Translations under genes and position numbers: made by a program | Assembly (NCBI GenBank): GCA_040756575.1 | Contig: JBFLYP010000011.1 | Span: forward strand, 18,278-82,277 | From: DTYU01 sp040756575 | GTDB taxonomy: Bacteria > Bacillota > Desulfotomaculia > Desulfotomaculales > Ammonificaceae | Length of the DNA: 64,000 nt | Direction: 5' to 3' | In this document: in pieces, positions 51,675 to 59,088 of the stretch | How positions within the stretch are numbered: position 1 is the first letter of the stretch | Layout: every line of letters starts with the position of its first letter | The notes under the pieces: generated by a model | What the model was told of the DNA's origin: nothing | Seen by the model: the letters and a program-made list of their open reading frames with translations, nothing else | The model's database searches: none

Positions 51675-54272
51675 TTACTCAATCCTTTCTACATCGCACC
51701 AGTTTGATCCCGCTTTCAGGGTGACCGTTATAGGTACATTAAATTTTATAGCGTTTTCCATTTTCTCCTTAATCAGCATTCCCACTGTTGCCAGCTCCCT
51801 CCGGGGTGTTTCAAAAAGGAGTTCGTCGTGCACCTGTAGCACCATCCGCGTGTTGCAGCCTGCTCTCCGGAGTTCCCGGTGGATGTCGACCATTGCCTTC
51901 TTAATGAGGTCGGCGGCACTTCCCTGGATCGTGGTATTCACCGCCAGCCGTTCGCCCAATTGTCGCTGGATACGGTTCGAGCTGAAGAGTTCGGGAATAT
52001 AGCGGCGGCGCCCGAGCACCGTTGCGACAAACCCCTTCTCACGTGCCTCACGAACGGTCTTTTCAACGAAACGTTTAACGCCTGTGTAGCGGGTGAAGTA
52101 GTTTTCGATATAGCGGCGGGCCTCACTGGGTTCGATCTTTAATTCCTGCCCGAGACCGTATTCGCTCATACCGTAAATAATGCCGAAATTGACCACTTTC
52201 GCGCGCGCCCGCAGTTGGGGGGTCACCCTTTCCGGCGGTACGCCGAAGACCTCCGCTGCAGTCCTGGTATGGATGTCCTCCCCGGTGGTAAAGGCGTTTG
52301 TCAAAAGGGGATCGCCGGAGAGGTGGGCCAGAATCCGGAGTTCTATCTGCGAGTAGTCCGCGCTTAGAATGAGGCCGTCAGGTATGCCTGCTATGAATGC
52401 CCGGCGGATTCTCCTGCCCAGAGGGTCGCGAATCGGGATGTTCTGGAGGTTCGGTTCCGCGGAAGCGAGGCGCCCGGTGGCGGTGACCGTTTGGTAAAAA
52501 GTTGTGTGAAGCCGGCCGCTTTCAGGGTCGATCAGATGCATCAATGCGTCGGCATAAGTGCTTTTAAACTTAACGAGCTGGCGGTAAAGCAAGACTTTGG
52601 CGACGATTTCGTGATCGCTCAGCTTTTCCAGTACAGACGCGTCGGTTGAGTACCCGGTTTTCGTCTTTTTAGCGCTTTTTAACCCTAACTTATCAAAAAG
52701 TATGTGCCCTAACTGCCTGGGGGAGTTTATGTTGAAGCGTTCTCCGGCAAGCCGGAATATTTCCTCGGATACCGTTTCAATTTGCGTCCCCAGTTCCGCT
52801 GAAATTTCTGCTAATTCCTGACGGTCGACCGCCACTCCGGTGCTCTCCATATCCTCAAGCACCGCGGACAGGGGAAGTTCCACTTCCTGAAAAAGATACT
52901 CCTGCTCCTGAAGGCGGAGCTTGGCCGCAAGTACGGGGGTGAGTAAAAAGACGGCGTGCGCATGCTCGGCGGGCCCGGTTTCGTCCTCCGGCAGCACCAG
53001 ACCGGCGTGCTCAAACGCAACCCCGCTGAGCGTGTTCGGTGCGGCCGGGTTTATAAGGTACGCGGCCAGCATGGTATCGAAGATGATTTGTCCCTCCACC
53101 TTCCCGTAGGATTTAAACCGGCTGATCGCCTGCTTGGCGTCGTGCACGGTGAGCTTGATTTCCGGAAGGGAAGCTACTGCCTGAAGAAGTGCCGCGGTGT
53201 TTTCTGGATCCCCGGTCCAAAAAACCTTATCCGCACCGCAGCAGACGGCGCAGGCGGCGGTGCGCCTGTTCCCGGAGGAGAATGCGACGGCTACGGTCCC
53301 GGCCCGCTTGAGTCTTTCGATGATTTCGCTGATTGACTCAGGTGTCGCTACAACCTTATCGGCCGGCGGAAGTCCGGTTCTACGAGTTTCCTGATCTCTA
53401 TGCGTCTCCCGGCCCATCCCCGGCAGCTTTTTGAGCAGCGAACGGAATTCCAGGCGGTGAAAAACGCGGTAGACAGCGTCGATATCCGGACCGGCCCAGG
53501 AGAGGAATCCCGGGTCTATCTCGAGCGGAACGTCCTTTTCAATAGATGCAAGGCGTTTCGAGACGAGGGCCTGCTCACCGTATGACAGCAGCTTCCGGCG
53601 TAAGCCCGTGGGTAGTTCGTCGGCATGGCGCAGAACCTCCTCAATGCTGGAATACCTGTTCAACAGAGAGGCAGCAGTTTTCGGACCGATGCCCGGGACA
53701 CCGGGGATGTTGTCCGAGGTGTCACCGGCTAAGCCCTTCAGGTCGGCTAATTGCGGGGGGCTTACGCCGAAGCGCTCCCGCACCGCATCTTCATCATAAG
53801 GTACTACCTCGCTGATTCCCTTTCTGGTGAGGAGTACAAGGGTTTTCGGTGAGACTAATTGTAACGTGTCCATATCACCGGTGACGATCAGGCAGGAAGA
53901 ACCGAGCGCCTCGATCCGTGGGACGAGCGTTCCGATAATATCATCGGCTTCAAAACCCTCGGTTTCCAGGACCGGTATGCGTAAGGCGGTTAAAACCTCT
54001 TTGATAAGCGGGAGCTGCGGCCGGAGATCCTCCGGCGTTGCAGGCCGGTGTGCCTTGTAAGATGCGGCTAAATCATGGCGGAAGGTCAGTTTTCCCTTGT
54101 CAAACGCGGCTATGACGCCGTCAGGCCGCACATCCTTTAACAGTTTCAAGAGCATACTGGTAAAGCCGTAAACGGCGTTTGTGGGCAGGCCCTCTTTGGT
54201 GCTCAGTGGCGGAATGGCGTGAAAGGCCCTGTGAACCAGGCTGTTGCCGTCGATTAACAGAATCTTTCGCAA
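51675..54272 (-). CDS. polA: DNA polymerase I
   Basis: 865 aa from a TTG. Domains: N-terminal 5'-3' exonuclease (LIDGNSLVHRAFHA, FEADDIIGTLV, GLAGDTSDNIPGVPGIGPKT), a central 3'-5' exonuclease-like domain that lacks the metal-binding DxE (AVAFSSGNRR at the usual place), and the C-terminal polymerase domain with SADYSQIELRILAHLSG, RRAKVVNFGIIYGMS-like motif B and VLQVHDELLFE. The protein should replicate and repair without proofreading, as in many Firmicutes. Confidence 0.96.
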   Translation of the reverse strand: MRKILLIDGNSLVHRAFHAIPPLSTKEGLPTNAVYGFTSMLLKLLKDVRPDGVIAAFDKGKLTFRHDLAASYKAHRPATPEDLRPQLPLIKEVLTALRIPVLETEGFEADDIIGTLVPRIEALGSSCLIVTGDMDTLQLVSPKTLVLLTRKGISEVVPYDEDAVRERFGVSPPQLADLKGLAGDTSDNIPGVPGIGPKTAASLLNRYSSIEEVLRHADELPTGLRRKLLSYGEQALVSKRLASIEKDVPLEIDPGFLSWAGPDIDAVYRVFHRLEFRSLLKKLPGMGRETHRDQETRRTGLPPADKVVATPESISEIIERLKRAGTVAVAFSSGNRRTAACAVCCGADKVFWTGDPENTAALLQAVASLPEIKLTVHDAKQAISRFKSYGKVEGQIIFDTMLAAYLINPAAPNTLSGVAFEHAGLVLPEDETGPAEHAHAVFLLTPVLAAKLRLQEQEYLFQEVELPLSAVLEDMESTGVAVDRQELAEISAELGTQIETVSEEIFRLAGERFNINSPRQLGHILFDKLGLKSAKKTKTGYSTDASVLEKLSDHEIVAKVLLYRQLVKFKSTYADALMHLIDPESGRLHTTFYQTVTATGRLASAEPNLQNIPIRDPLGRRIRRAFIAGIPDGLILSADYSQIELRILAHLSGDPLLTNAFTTGEDIHTRTAAEVFGVPPERVTPQLRARAKVVNFGIIYGMSEYGLGQELKIEPSEARRYIENYFTRYTGVKRFVEKTVREAREKGFVATVLGRRRYIPELFSSNRIQRQLGERLAVNTTIQGSAADLIKKAMVDIHRELRRAGCNTRMVLQVHDELLFETPRRELATVGMLIKEKMENAIKFNVPITVTLKAGSNWCDVERIE

Positions 54273-54366
54273 CGTTGCACCGCCGCCATCTTTGAATGTC
54301 TCGCTTCTCTATAAAATTTAGAGGTTTGACTCTTAGGGTAGTATTTCACCACAAAGAGTAAAATAC

Positions 54367-54526
54367 CTCCTCGGAGAATGCGTTCTTCTTCCGTGGGGCG
54401 CGGCGATGAGCCGCGTTCCGTTGATGTTACTCCGCTGCATCTAAGTAACCAGCTTACAGGTCTATTCGCCCCATTTTCTTTCCTCGTTGTGCCGCAACGC
54501 GGCATGTGGCACTCCTCGGAAACCGC
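54367..54526 (-). repeat. RBS element copy F (internal deletion)
   Basis: On the minus strand: GCGGTTTCCGAGGAGTGCC, hairpin TGCCGC-GTT-GCGGCA, ATGGGGCGAATAGACCTG, GATGCAGCGGAGTAACAT, GGAACGCGGCTCATCGCC and CGCATTCTCGGAGGAG. The hairpin stem differs from other copies by paired changes that keep it intact. The GCGCAGCC module is cleanly missing. Its 3' end lies 95 nt before polA. From here to 54769 the sequence is otherwise AT-rich with no gene. Confidence 0.85.
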
Positions 54527-54769
54527 AAGATTCACCCGGCTATATCAACGCCCCGGCTGCTGGGCGGCCCGGCAGGCTGTCAAGGATTCGGAAAAGGAAA
54601 TAGAGATGCAGGAAAAATAAATACAAAGGGGAATATATTATACGGCCTGAAGAAAAAATTATATGGTCGGAAGAGAAATGACCTTCATAACCTACATAAT
54701 ATAGTAGAACCGGTCGAAAAGGTAGTAAAGACAAGTTAAAGCCAATGACTCTAAAGGAGGTTCACCGGC

Positions 54770-56005
54770 ATAAAAAACCCCGGTTCGAGAATCTGTCCGT
54801 GCGGGAGCGGTCACAAGTTTCAGGATTGTTGTGCCGGAAACGTGGTCTCGATAGACCAGTTGCGCTGGCGGACCACGGCACGTGAGCTGAAGCGGAAGCT
54901 CGGTTCATTCGCCCAGCAGCCGCTGTTTACAGAGGCGGCTATTTGGGCGCAACACCTCTATCTCAGTACAATAGCCGGAAGTCTGCTGTACCTCGATGAC
55001 GACTTCGTCAGCGAACGCTGCTTTGAATGGTTTATCTTCGATTTTCCCATTTCCGGCAGGGAAGCCGTTATCGACATATTCAGGCAGGTCGCTGCCGGCG
55101 AATTGAACGAGCAGGAACTTGAACTGCTAAAGTGGTGGAGCAAGGCACCCAGCGCCTTTTACGAGGTGAAGGAGTCCTGGGGACAGGTAATCCTCGTAGA
55201 AGATGTATTTACGGGCAATACTTATTGCGTAAGGGGTTTTGAAAACCCGGACGATGTCTGTCCGGGAAGCATCCTTTACCTGCGCCTTCTCCGCGTGGGA
55301 GATGAATTTGAGTTTTCGACCACCGGCCTTTCGCTTCCCGGGGAAGTCAAGGAAACGCTTGTTTCGTGGCTCAAGCAGGATTTCGCGGTTTACACACGCC
55401 TTTCGGGGAAAAAGAAAAGAATCGACTGGAATTCTTACCTCAGACAAAGGGCCCACCGCATCATAGCGTGGGCGGCCTTCGTTGCTTCGAATGAACGAAG
55501 GGAAGCAGCCGGTGGCGAAGAGGTCTGGGGCGAAAGGCTTAACAACCTGATATTTCTTCTTGAAGAATACATTTTCAGGGAGTTGATCCGCAGTCGTATC
55601 AGGCGGGAGCGGTGGAAGGAACTCTTTGGAAAGGCGTTGGCGGAGGAAGCTCCCGAGTCTGGCGACATAAAGTGCGAGCAAAAGAAAAAGTCGCCGGGCG
55701 ATGAGGTTTTCAATTGGCCGCAACCCGTGTATGCGGAGGTTGCACGCCTTATAACTAAAGACCTGAAAAAGCGGGGTAAAGCTGAAGAAGTAAAAAAGGC
55801 CCTTGATTTGTGGCACCGGTTTTGTGTCTTGAACCGGCCTGCGGTGCGAAAGGTTTCGGCTTGGGTCGCGGCTGTGGTCTACACCGTTGCACGGATGCAG
55901 GGCAGCCGTCTCAACCAGCAGCGGCTGGCGGCGGAATATGGCGTTTCGGTCTCTGCGGTCTCAATAAAACACCGGATGCTTTGTCGTTCGCTCGGGCTGT
56001 TTTAA
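54770..56005 (+). CDS. SEC-C zinc-motif protein with C-terminal helix-turn-helix; apparent AUA start
   Basis: The N-terminus encodes KNPGSRICPCGSGHKFQDCC, a classic SEC-C zinc motif (CxC...CC), which requires a start upstream of the first standard codon (GTG 54842). The only codon well placed after AAAGGAGG is ATA at 54770, 9 nt downstream, in frame; no ATG, GTG or TTG precedes the motif. The 411-residue protein then has a long helical region I do not recognise and ends with LNQQRLAAEYGVSVSAVSIK, a probable helix-turn-helix. A DNA- or RNA-binding regulatory role is plausible but unproven. Confidence 0.7.
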   Translation: MKNPGSRICPCGSGHKFQDCCAGNVVSIDQLRWRTTARELKRKLGSFAQQPLFTEAAIWAQHLYLSTIAGSLLYLDDDFVSERCFEWFIFDFPISGREAVIDIFRQVAAGELNEQELELLKWWSKAPSAFYEVKESWGQVILVEDVFTGNTYCVRGFENPDDVCPGSILYLRLLRVGDEFEFSTTGLSLPGEVKETLVSWLKQDFAVYTRLSGKKKRIDWNSYLRQRAHRIIAWAAFVASNERREAAGGEEVWGERLNNLIFLLEEYIFRELIRSRIRRERWKELFGKALAEEAPESGDIKCEQKKKSPGDEVFNWPQPVYAEVARLITKDLKKRGKAEEVKKALDLWHRFCVLNRPAVRKVSAWVAAVVYTVARMQGSRLNQQRLAAEYGVSVSAVSIKHRMLCRSLGLF

Positions 56006-56023
56006 ATTATACCTGCCGAACAT

Positions 56024-56045
56024 ACCCCTTAAATGGGGTTTTTTT
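56024..56045 (+). terminator. Terminator after the SEC-C gene
   Basis: ACCCC and GGGGT pair around TTAAAT and are followed by seven T residues. Confidence 0.85.
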
Positions 56046-56075
56046 GTGCTTCTTTCTCAGACGGGGGAAATCGGT

Positions 56076-56678
56076 ATGTTGGATAGAATAGTCGCTTTGG
56101 CCTCGGATACCGCCGAGCATATAGCGTCTCTGGGCTACTGGGGAATAGCCCTCGGGATGGCCATAGAAAGCTGCAACATCCCTCTTCCCAGTGAGGTTAT
56201 CCTTCCTTTCGGCGGCTACCTTGTTTCCCAGGGAAAGCTGAATTACTTCCTCGCTGTGCTGGCAGGCAACATCGGCGGCACGATCGGCTCGATTGTCTCT
56301 TACTACTTAGGGGCAAGAGGCGGGCGACCTTTTCTCGAGCGATACGGCAGGTACTTCTGGATCTCTCCACGCGAGTTGGCGGTTGCCGACCGCTGGTTCG
56401 CCCGCTGGGGCGAAGCTACGGTTTTTTTCACCCGCCTTTTACCGGTAATCCGCACCTTTATTTCGTTTCCCGCAGGTGTATCGCGGATGAATTTCAAACG
56501 GTTCGTGGTCTATACCTTTATGGGGTCGTTGCCCTGGAGCTTTTTTCTCACTTACCTCGGGGTGAAACTTGGCCAGCACAGGGAAGCCATCGCTCATTGG
56601 TTCCACCGTTTTGATTGGGCGGTCGTATTTCTTATTATTGTGGGAGTAATAACGTTCCTCTGGTGGCGCCGCAGGTAA
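56076..56678 (+). CDS. DedA-family membrane protein
   Basis: 200 aa. SNARE-associated/DedA domain with MAIESCNIPLPSEVILPFGG and the reentrant-loop motif GxxxGxxxxY in GGTIGSIVSYYLGARGG; the conserved acid and arginines in FFTRLLPVIRTFISFPAG are present. Four to five helices. DedA proteins translocate phospholipids or undecaprenyl phosphate across the membrane. ATG after GGGGGAA. Confidence 0.9.
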   Translation: MLDRIVALASDTAEHIASLGYWGIALGMAIESCNIPLPSEVILPFGGYLVSQGKLNYFLAVLAGNIGGTIGSIVSYYLGARGGRPFLERYGRYFWISPRELAVADRWFARWGEATVFFTRLLPVIRTFISFPAGVSRMNFKRFVVYTFMGSLPWSFFLTYLGVKLGQHREAIAHWFHRFDWAVVFLIIVGVITFLWWRRR

Positions 56679-56879
56679 TGACAGCCGCCGGCTGTCAAAG
56701 CCGGTCGTCGGGATGTTTGCAGGAAATCGTCACCGGCGATTTTCCGGGCAGAAGGCCGTCGGCAGTTGGTCGCCTGCAAACGGCTGTTGACAATCCGGCT
56801 GCGATTCTTGTCTTTCGCTAATGCATTTCTTCACGTAAGACGTGACCTGCTTTTTCGCCGGAAAAGGGCGGGTTTTTTT
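56679..56879 (+). ncRNA. Candidate structured RNA or 3'/5' leader with terminator
   Basis: Dense inverted repeats directly after dedA: TGACAGCC-GCC-GGCTGTCA; an outer stem GTTTGCAGG / CCTGCAAAC (56715-56723 with 56773-56781) enclosing AAATCG / CGATTT; TCACGT-AAG-ACGTGA; and a final hairpin around CTTTTTC-GCCG-GAAAAGG followed by TTTTTTT at 56873. I could not match it to a known riboswitch. It may be an attenuator for the YhcN-like gene or an independent small RNA. Confidence 0.4.
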
Positions 56880-56962
56880 GTGGTATTTTCCAGTACACCC
56901 TGGGGTATGTTGGGCAACTGCGAAGAGATACTAAACTCAAAAAGAACGAAAGGAGGAGGCAT

Positions 56963-57466
56963 GTGCTGCGTAAAAGGTTATGTCTCGGCATTATAGCCAT
57001 GCTCTTTGTAGCGAGCCTGTCCACGGGAGGATGTACAACTCCCCAGCGTAAACCCGCGCCCCCGCCCGCGGCCCCGACCAGACCTGTAACGCCCGCACCG
57101 GCACGGAAGCCGATGCCTACCGATCCGCGGGAGATGAGCCGCCTTGCCGAACACCTGGCCGGGGTGGCGGTACGTGTTCCAGGGGTAAACAGGGCCACGG
57201 TTGCCATCGCGGGCAGAACGGCTTATGTAGGCATCAACCTGAAGGCTGGGCTGGAGAGAGCGGAGACGGAAAGAGCAAAAAGGAATGTTGCTGAGCGGGT
57301 GAAAAAGGCCGAACCACGGCTTACCCGTGTCCTGGTCACCACCGATTCCGACACCTTTACGAGGATCAAGCGCGTTCAGGATGGAATAGCGAAAGGGCGG
57401 CCGCTTTCCGCTTTTACAGATCAGATTCGTGAGATCAACAGGCGAATGACGCCGGCGACACGCTGA
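56963..57466 (+). CDS. YhcN/YlaJ-like sporulation lipoprotein
   Basis: 167 aa from GTG after GGAGGAGG. The lipoprotein signal ends LSTGGC at residue 23. A proline-rich spacer (KPAPPPAAPTRPVTPAPARK) precedes the conserved domain: SRLAEHLAGVAVRVPGVNRA, AYVGINLKAG and VLVTTDSDTFTRIKRVQDGI, as in YhcN/YlaJ proteins of the spore inner membrane or forespore. It marks the organism as a spore former. Confidence 0.85.
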   Translation: MLRKRLCLGIIAMLFVASLSTGGCTTPQRKPAPPPAAPTRPVTPAPARKPMPTDPREMSRLAEHLAGVAVRVPGVNRATVAIAGRTAYVGINLKAGLERAETERAKRNVAERVKKAEPRLTRVLVTTDSDTFTRIKRVQDGIAKGRPLSAFTDQIREINRRMTPATR

Positions 57467-57489
57467 AAATAACCGGCATTTTGACGAAC

Positions 57490-57580
57490 AAGAGGTGAGA
57501 AGTGGAGGTGGGACAATACTCATGGATGCTCGTTCAACGAATTCCTGTGAGATCCGCACATCCACTTCTCACTACGCATG
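57490..57580. repeat. Degenerate asymmetric hairpin module
   Basis: AGAGGTGAGAAGTGGAGG on the left faces ACATCCACTTCTCACT on the right, around GAATTC. It looks like the purine/pyrimidine module of RBS element copies A, C and G without the rest of the element. It lies in the gap after the YhcN-like gene; nothing else was seen there. Confidence 0.45.
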
Positions 57581-57713
57581 AGTCCTCAGAGCATTTACCG
57601 ACACGGCGGAATCAGTGGCACAAAACCTTTTGAGCCTTTCGGGTGCCGGCCTGACTGCCGGATGACAAAAGCCCGGGCTCAGTTTAGCAGACGGTGTGCA
57701 ACAGGCAGGACGT

Positions 57714-58475
57714 TTATTCCACGACCCCGGGTCCGTAACGCAGAAGTTCCGAAAGCGTTACTAATTCGTACCCCTGCTCCTGCAGTTCCCGGATGATGAC
57801 GGGCAAGGCTTCATCGGTCTGCTGGCAGCTGTCGCTCGCGTGGAGCAGCACTATGCTTCCCGGCCGTACCAATGTCGTCACCCTTCTGATAATGGTGTCA
57901 ACCCCCGGATTCTTCCAGTCAAGGGAGTCTACCTCCCACTGTATGACCGTGTAGCCGACCTCCTGAGCGGCTTTCAACACCTTGGCATCCCAGTCCCCGT
58001 TCGGGGTCCGGATATAGCGAGGTTTCTTGCCGGTCACGGAAGCAATGATCTGGTGAGCCTGCAGGATTTCGCTTTTTACGGCCTCCTTGGAGAGCTGGCT
58101 GAGGTTGATGTGCCGGTAACCGTGGCTGGCGATCTCGTGCCCCTCCGCAGCAATCCGTTTCGCTACCTCAGGGTATTTCCTGACCCACGGTCCGGAGAGG
58201 AAAAAGGTGCACCGCACATCATTTCCCTTCAAAATATCCAAGACCGGCCCGGGAGTCTTAGTCCCCCAACTGATATCGAAGGTGAGGGCAACGGCCTTTT
58301 TATCGGTCCTGACGCGGTAAATGATAGGACTGTTCTTATTCTCCGCGTTTGTGGGGGAGGCTGCGGGTTGCCGGAGAACCGCAAACGTAAACAAGCCTGC
58401 AATGGCAAAAAGGCAAAGGGTTAAAAGCACGACTTGCTTGTATGTTCGTAAATTTAGGTAGAATACAAGCATCAT
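57714..58475 (-). CDS. Polysaccharide deacetylase (NodB domain), spore PdaB-like
   Basis: 253 aa. N-terminal membrane anchor (VVLLTLCLFAIAGLFTFAVL), then a NodB deacetylase domain: motif 1 ALTFDISWGTKT, motif 2 SHGYRHINLSQLS, motif 3 RTPNGDWD, and the closing VLLHASDSCQQTDEALPVII. In motif 1 the usual TFDDG is TFDIS, as in PdaB-like proteins of spore formers, which act on cortex peptidoglycan or are structural. ATG after GGAGGGG; RBS element copy G lies immediately upstream. Confidence 0.88.
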   Translation of the reverse strand: MMLVFYLNLRTYKQVVLLTLCLFAIAGLFTFAVLRQPAASPTNAENKNSPIIYRVRTDKKAVALTFDISWGTKTPGPVLDILKGNDVRCTFFLSGPWVRKYPEVAKRIAAEGHEIASHGYRHINLSQLSKEAVKSEILQAHQIIASVTGKKPRYIRTPNGDWDAKVLKAAQEVGYTVIQWEVDSLDWKNPGVDTIIRRVTTLVRPGSIVLLHASDSCQQTDEALPVIIRELQEQGYELVTLSELLRYGPGVVE

Positions 58476-58492
58476 GATCCCCTCCTACTCCC

Positions 58493-58852
58493 CTGAAAAT
58501 AGTACTTCTTCCGTGGGGCGTGGCGATAAGCTTCGCATTACTTCGTCGGCCAGCCGGGTCCGAATCCTCACGTACCACCAAGTACGCTCCGGCCATTTGA
58601 TAGGTGGGATGTGGGAGGTTAGAGGTGAGATTTCTATGTGGAGAAATTTGTGAGCAAATTTCTCCAATAATCCCACTTCCAACTTCTCACTTCTCACTTC
58701 TCACTTCTCACTTCTCACTTCTCACTTCCCAGTTGCTCGCTTCTCGCCACGTTTCGTTGATGTTACTCTTCTGCATTTAAGTAATTAGCTTACGGGTCTA
58801 TGCCCCGTTTTCATCCTTCGTTGTGCGGCTTGCCGCACGTGGCACTTCCGAA
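58493..58852 (-). repeat. RBS element copy G (longest, with 7-bp tandem repeats)
   Basis: On the minus strand: CGGAAGTGCCACG, hairpin TGCGGC-AA-GCCGCA, GATGAAAACGGGGC, AGAAGAGTAACATC, then the asymmetric module with six copies of the 7-bp unit (ACTTCTC on the plus strand, 58682-58723, followed by a variant ACTTCCC), a perfect GAGAAATTTG / CAAATTTCTC stem, the GGCCGGAGCG module seen in copy C, GAAGCTTATCGCC and a degraded 3' end. The downstream deacetylase uses its own GGAGGGG 18 nt further on. Confidence 0.85.
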
Positions 58853-59000
58853 AAATTATCACCCGGGCGATGGTACTCATGAGGCCCGGATTTTTAGTCA
58901 TTTATTTGAAACATGTCCTCATTTATAGCTATTATCTTACAGTGTTAAATATGCTTTTTAGGTCAAATAAAAGGGGAGCACCGGAGAAAAGCTATTAGGA

Positions 59001-59036
59001 GAGCGTTGTAAAACTTTAATTTATCGAAAGCGTATT
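59001..59036 (+). repeat. Small dispersed repeat, CGTTGTAAAACTT type (copy 4)
   Basis: GAGCGTTGTAAAACTTTAAT followed by TTATCGAAAGCG, about 55 nt before the carboxypeptidase gene. It aligns with the copies near 16.3, 18.4 and 41.3 kb. From 58853 to 59000 I see only AT-rich sequence. Confidence 0.45.
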
Positions 59037-59088
59037 CGCAAATATCATACACAACATTCTCGTGGATAACTGTAAAGGCGGTGGAGAA

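Noticed and set aside
54254..54535. 93-codon minus-strand frame across RBS element copy F
   Set aside because: It is made of the repeat itself and runs into polA; no protein similarity, and other copies do not keep it open.
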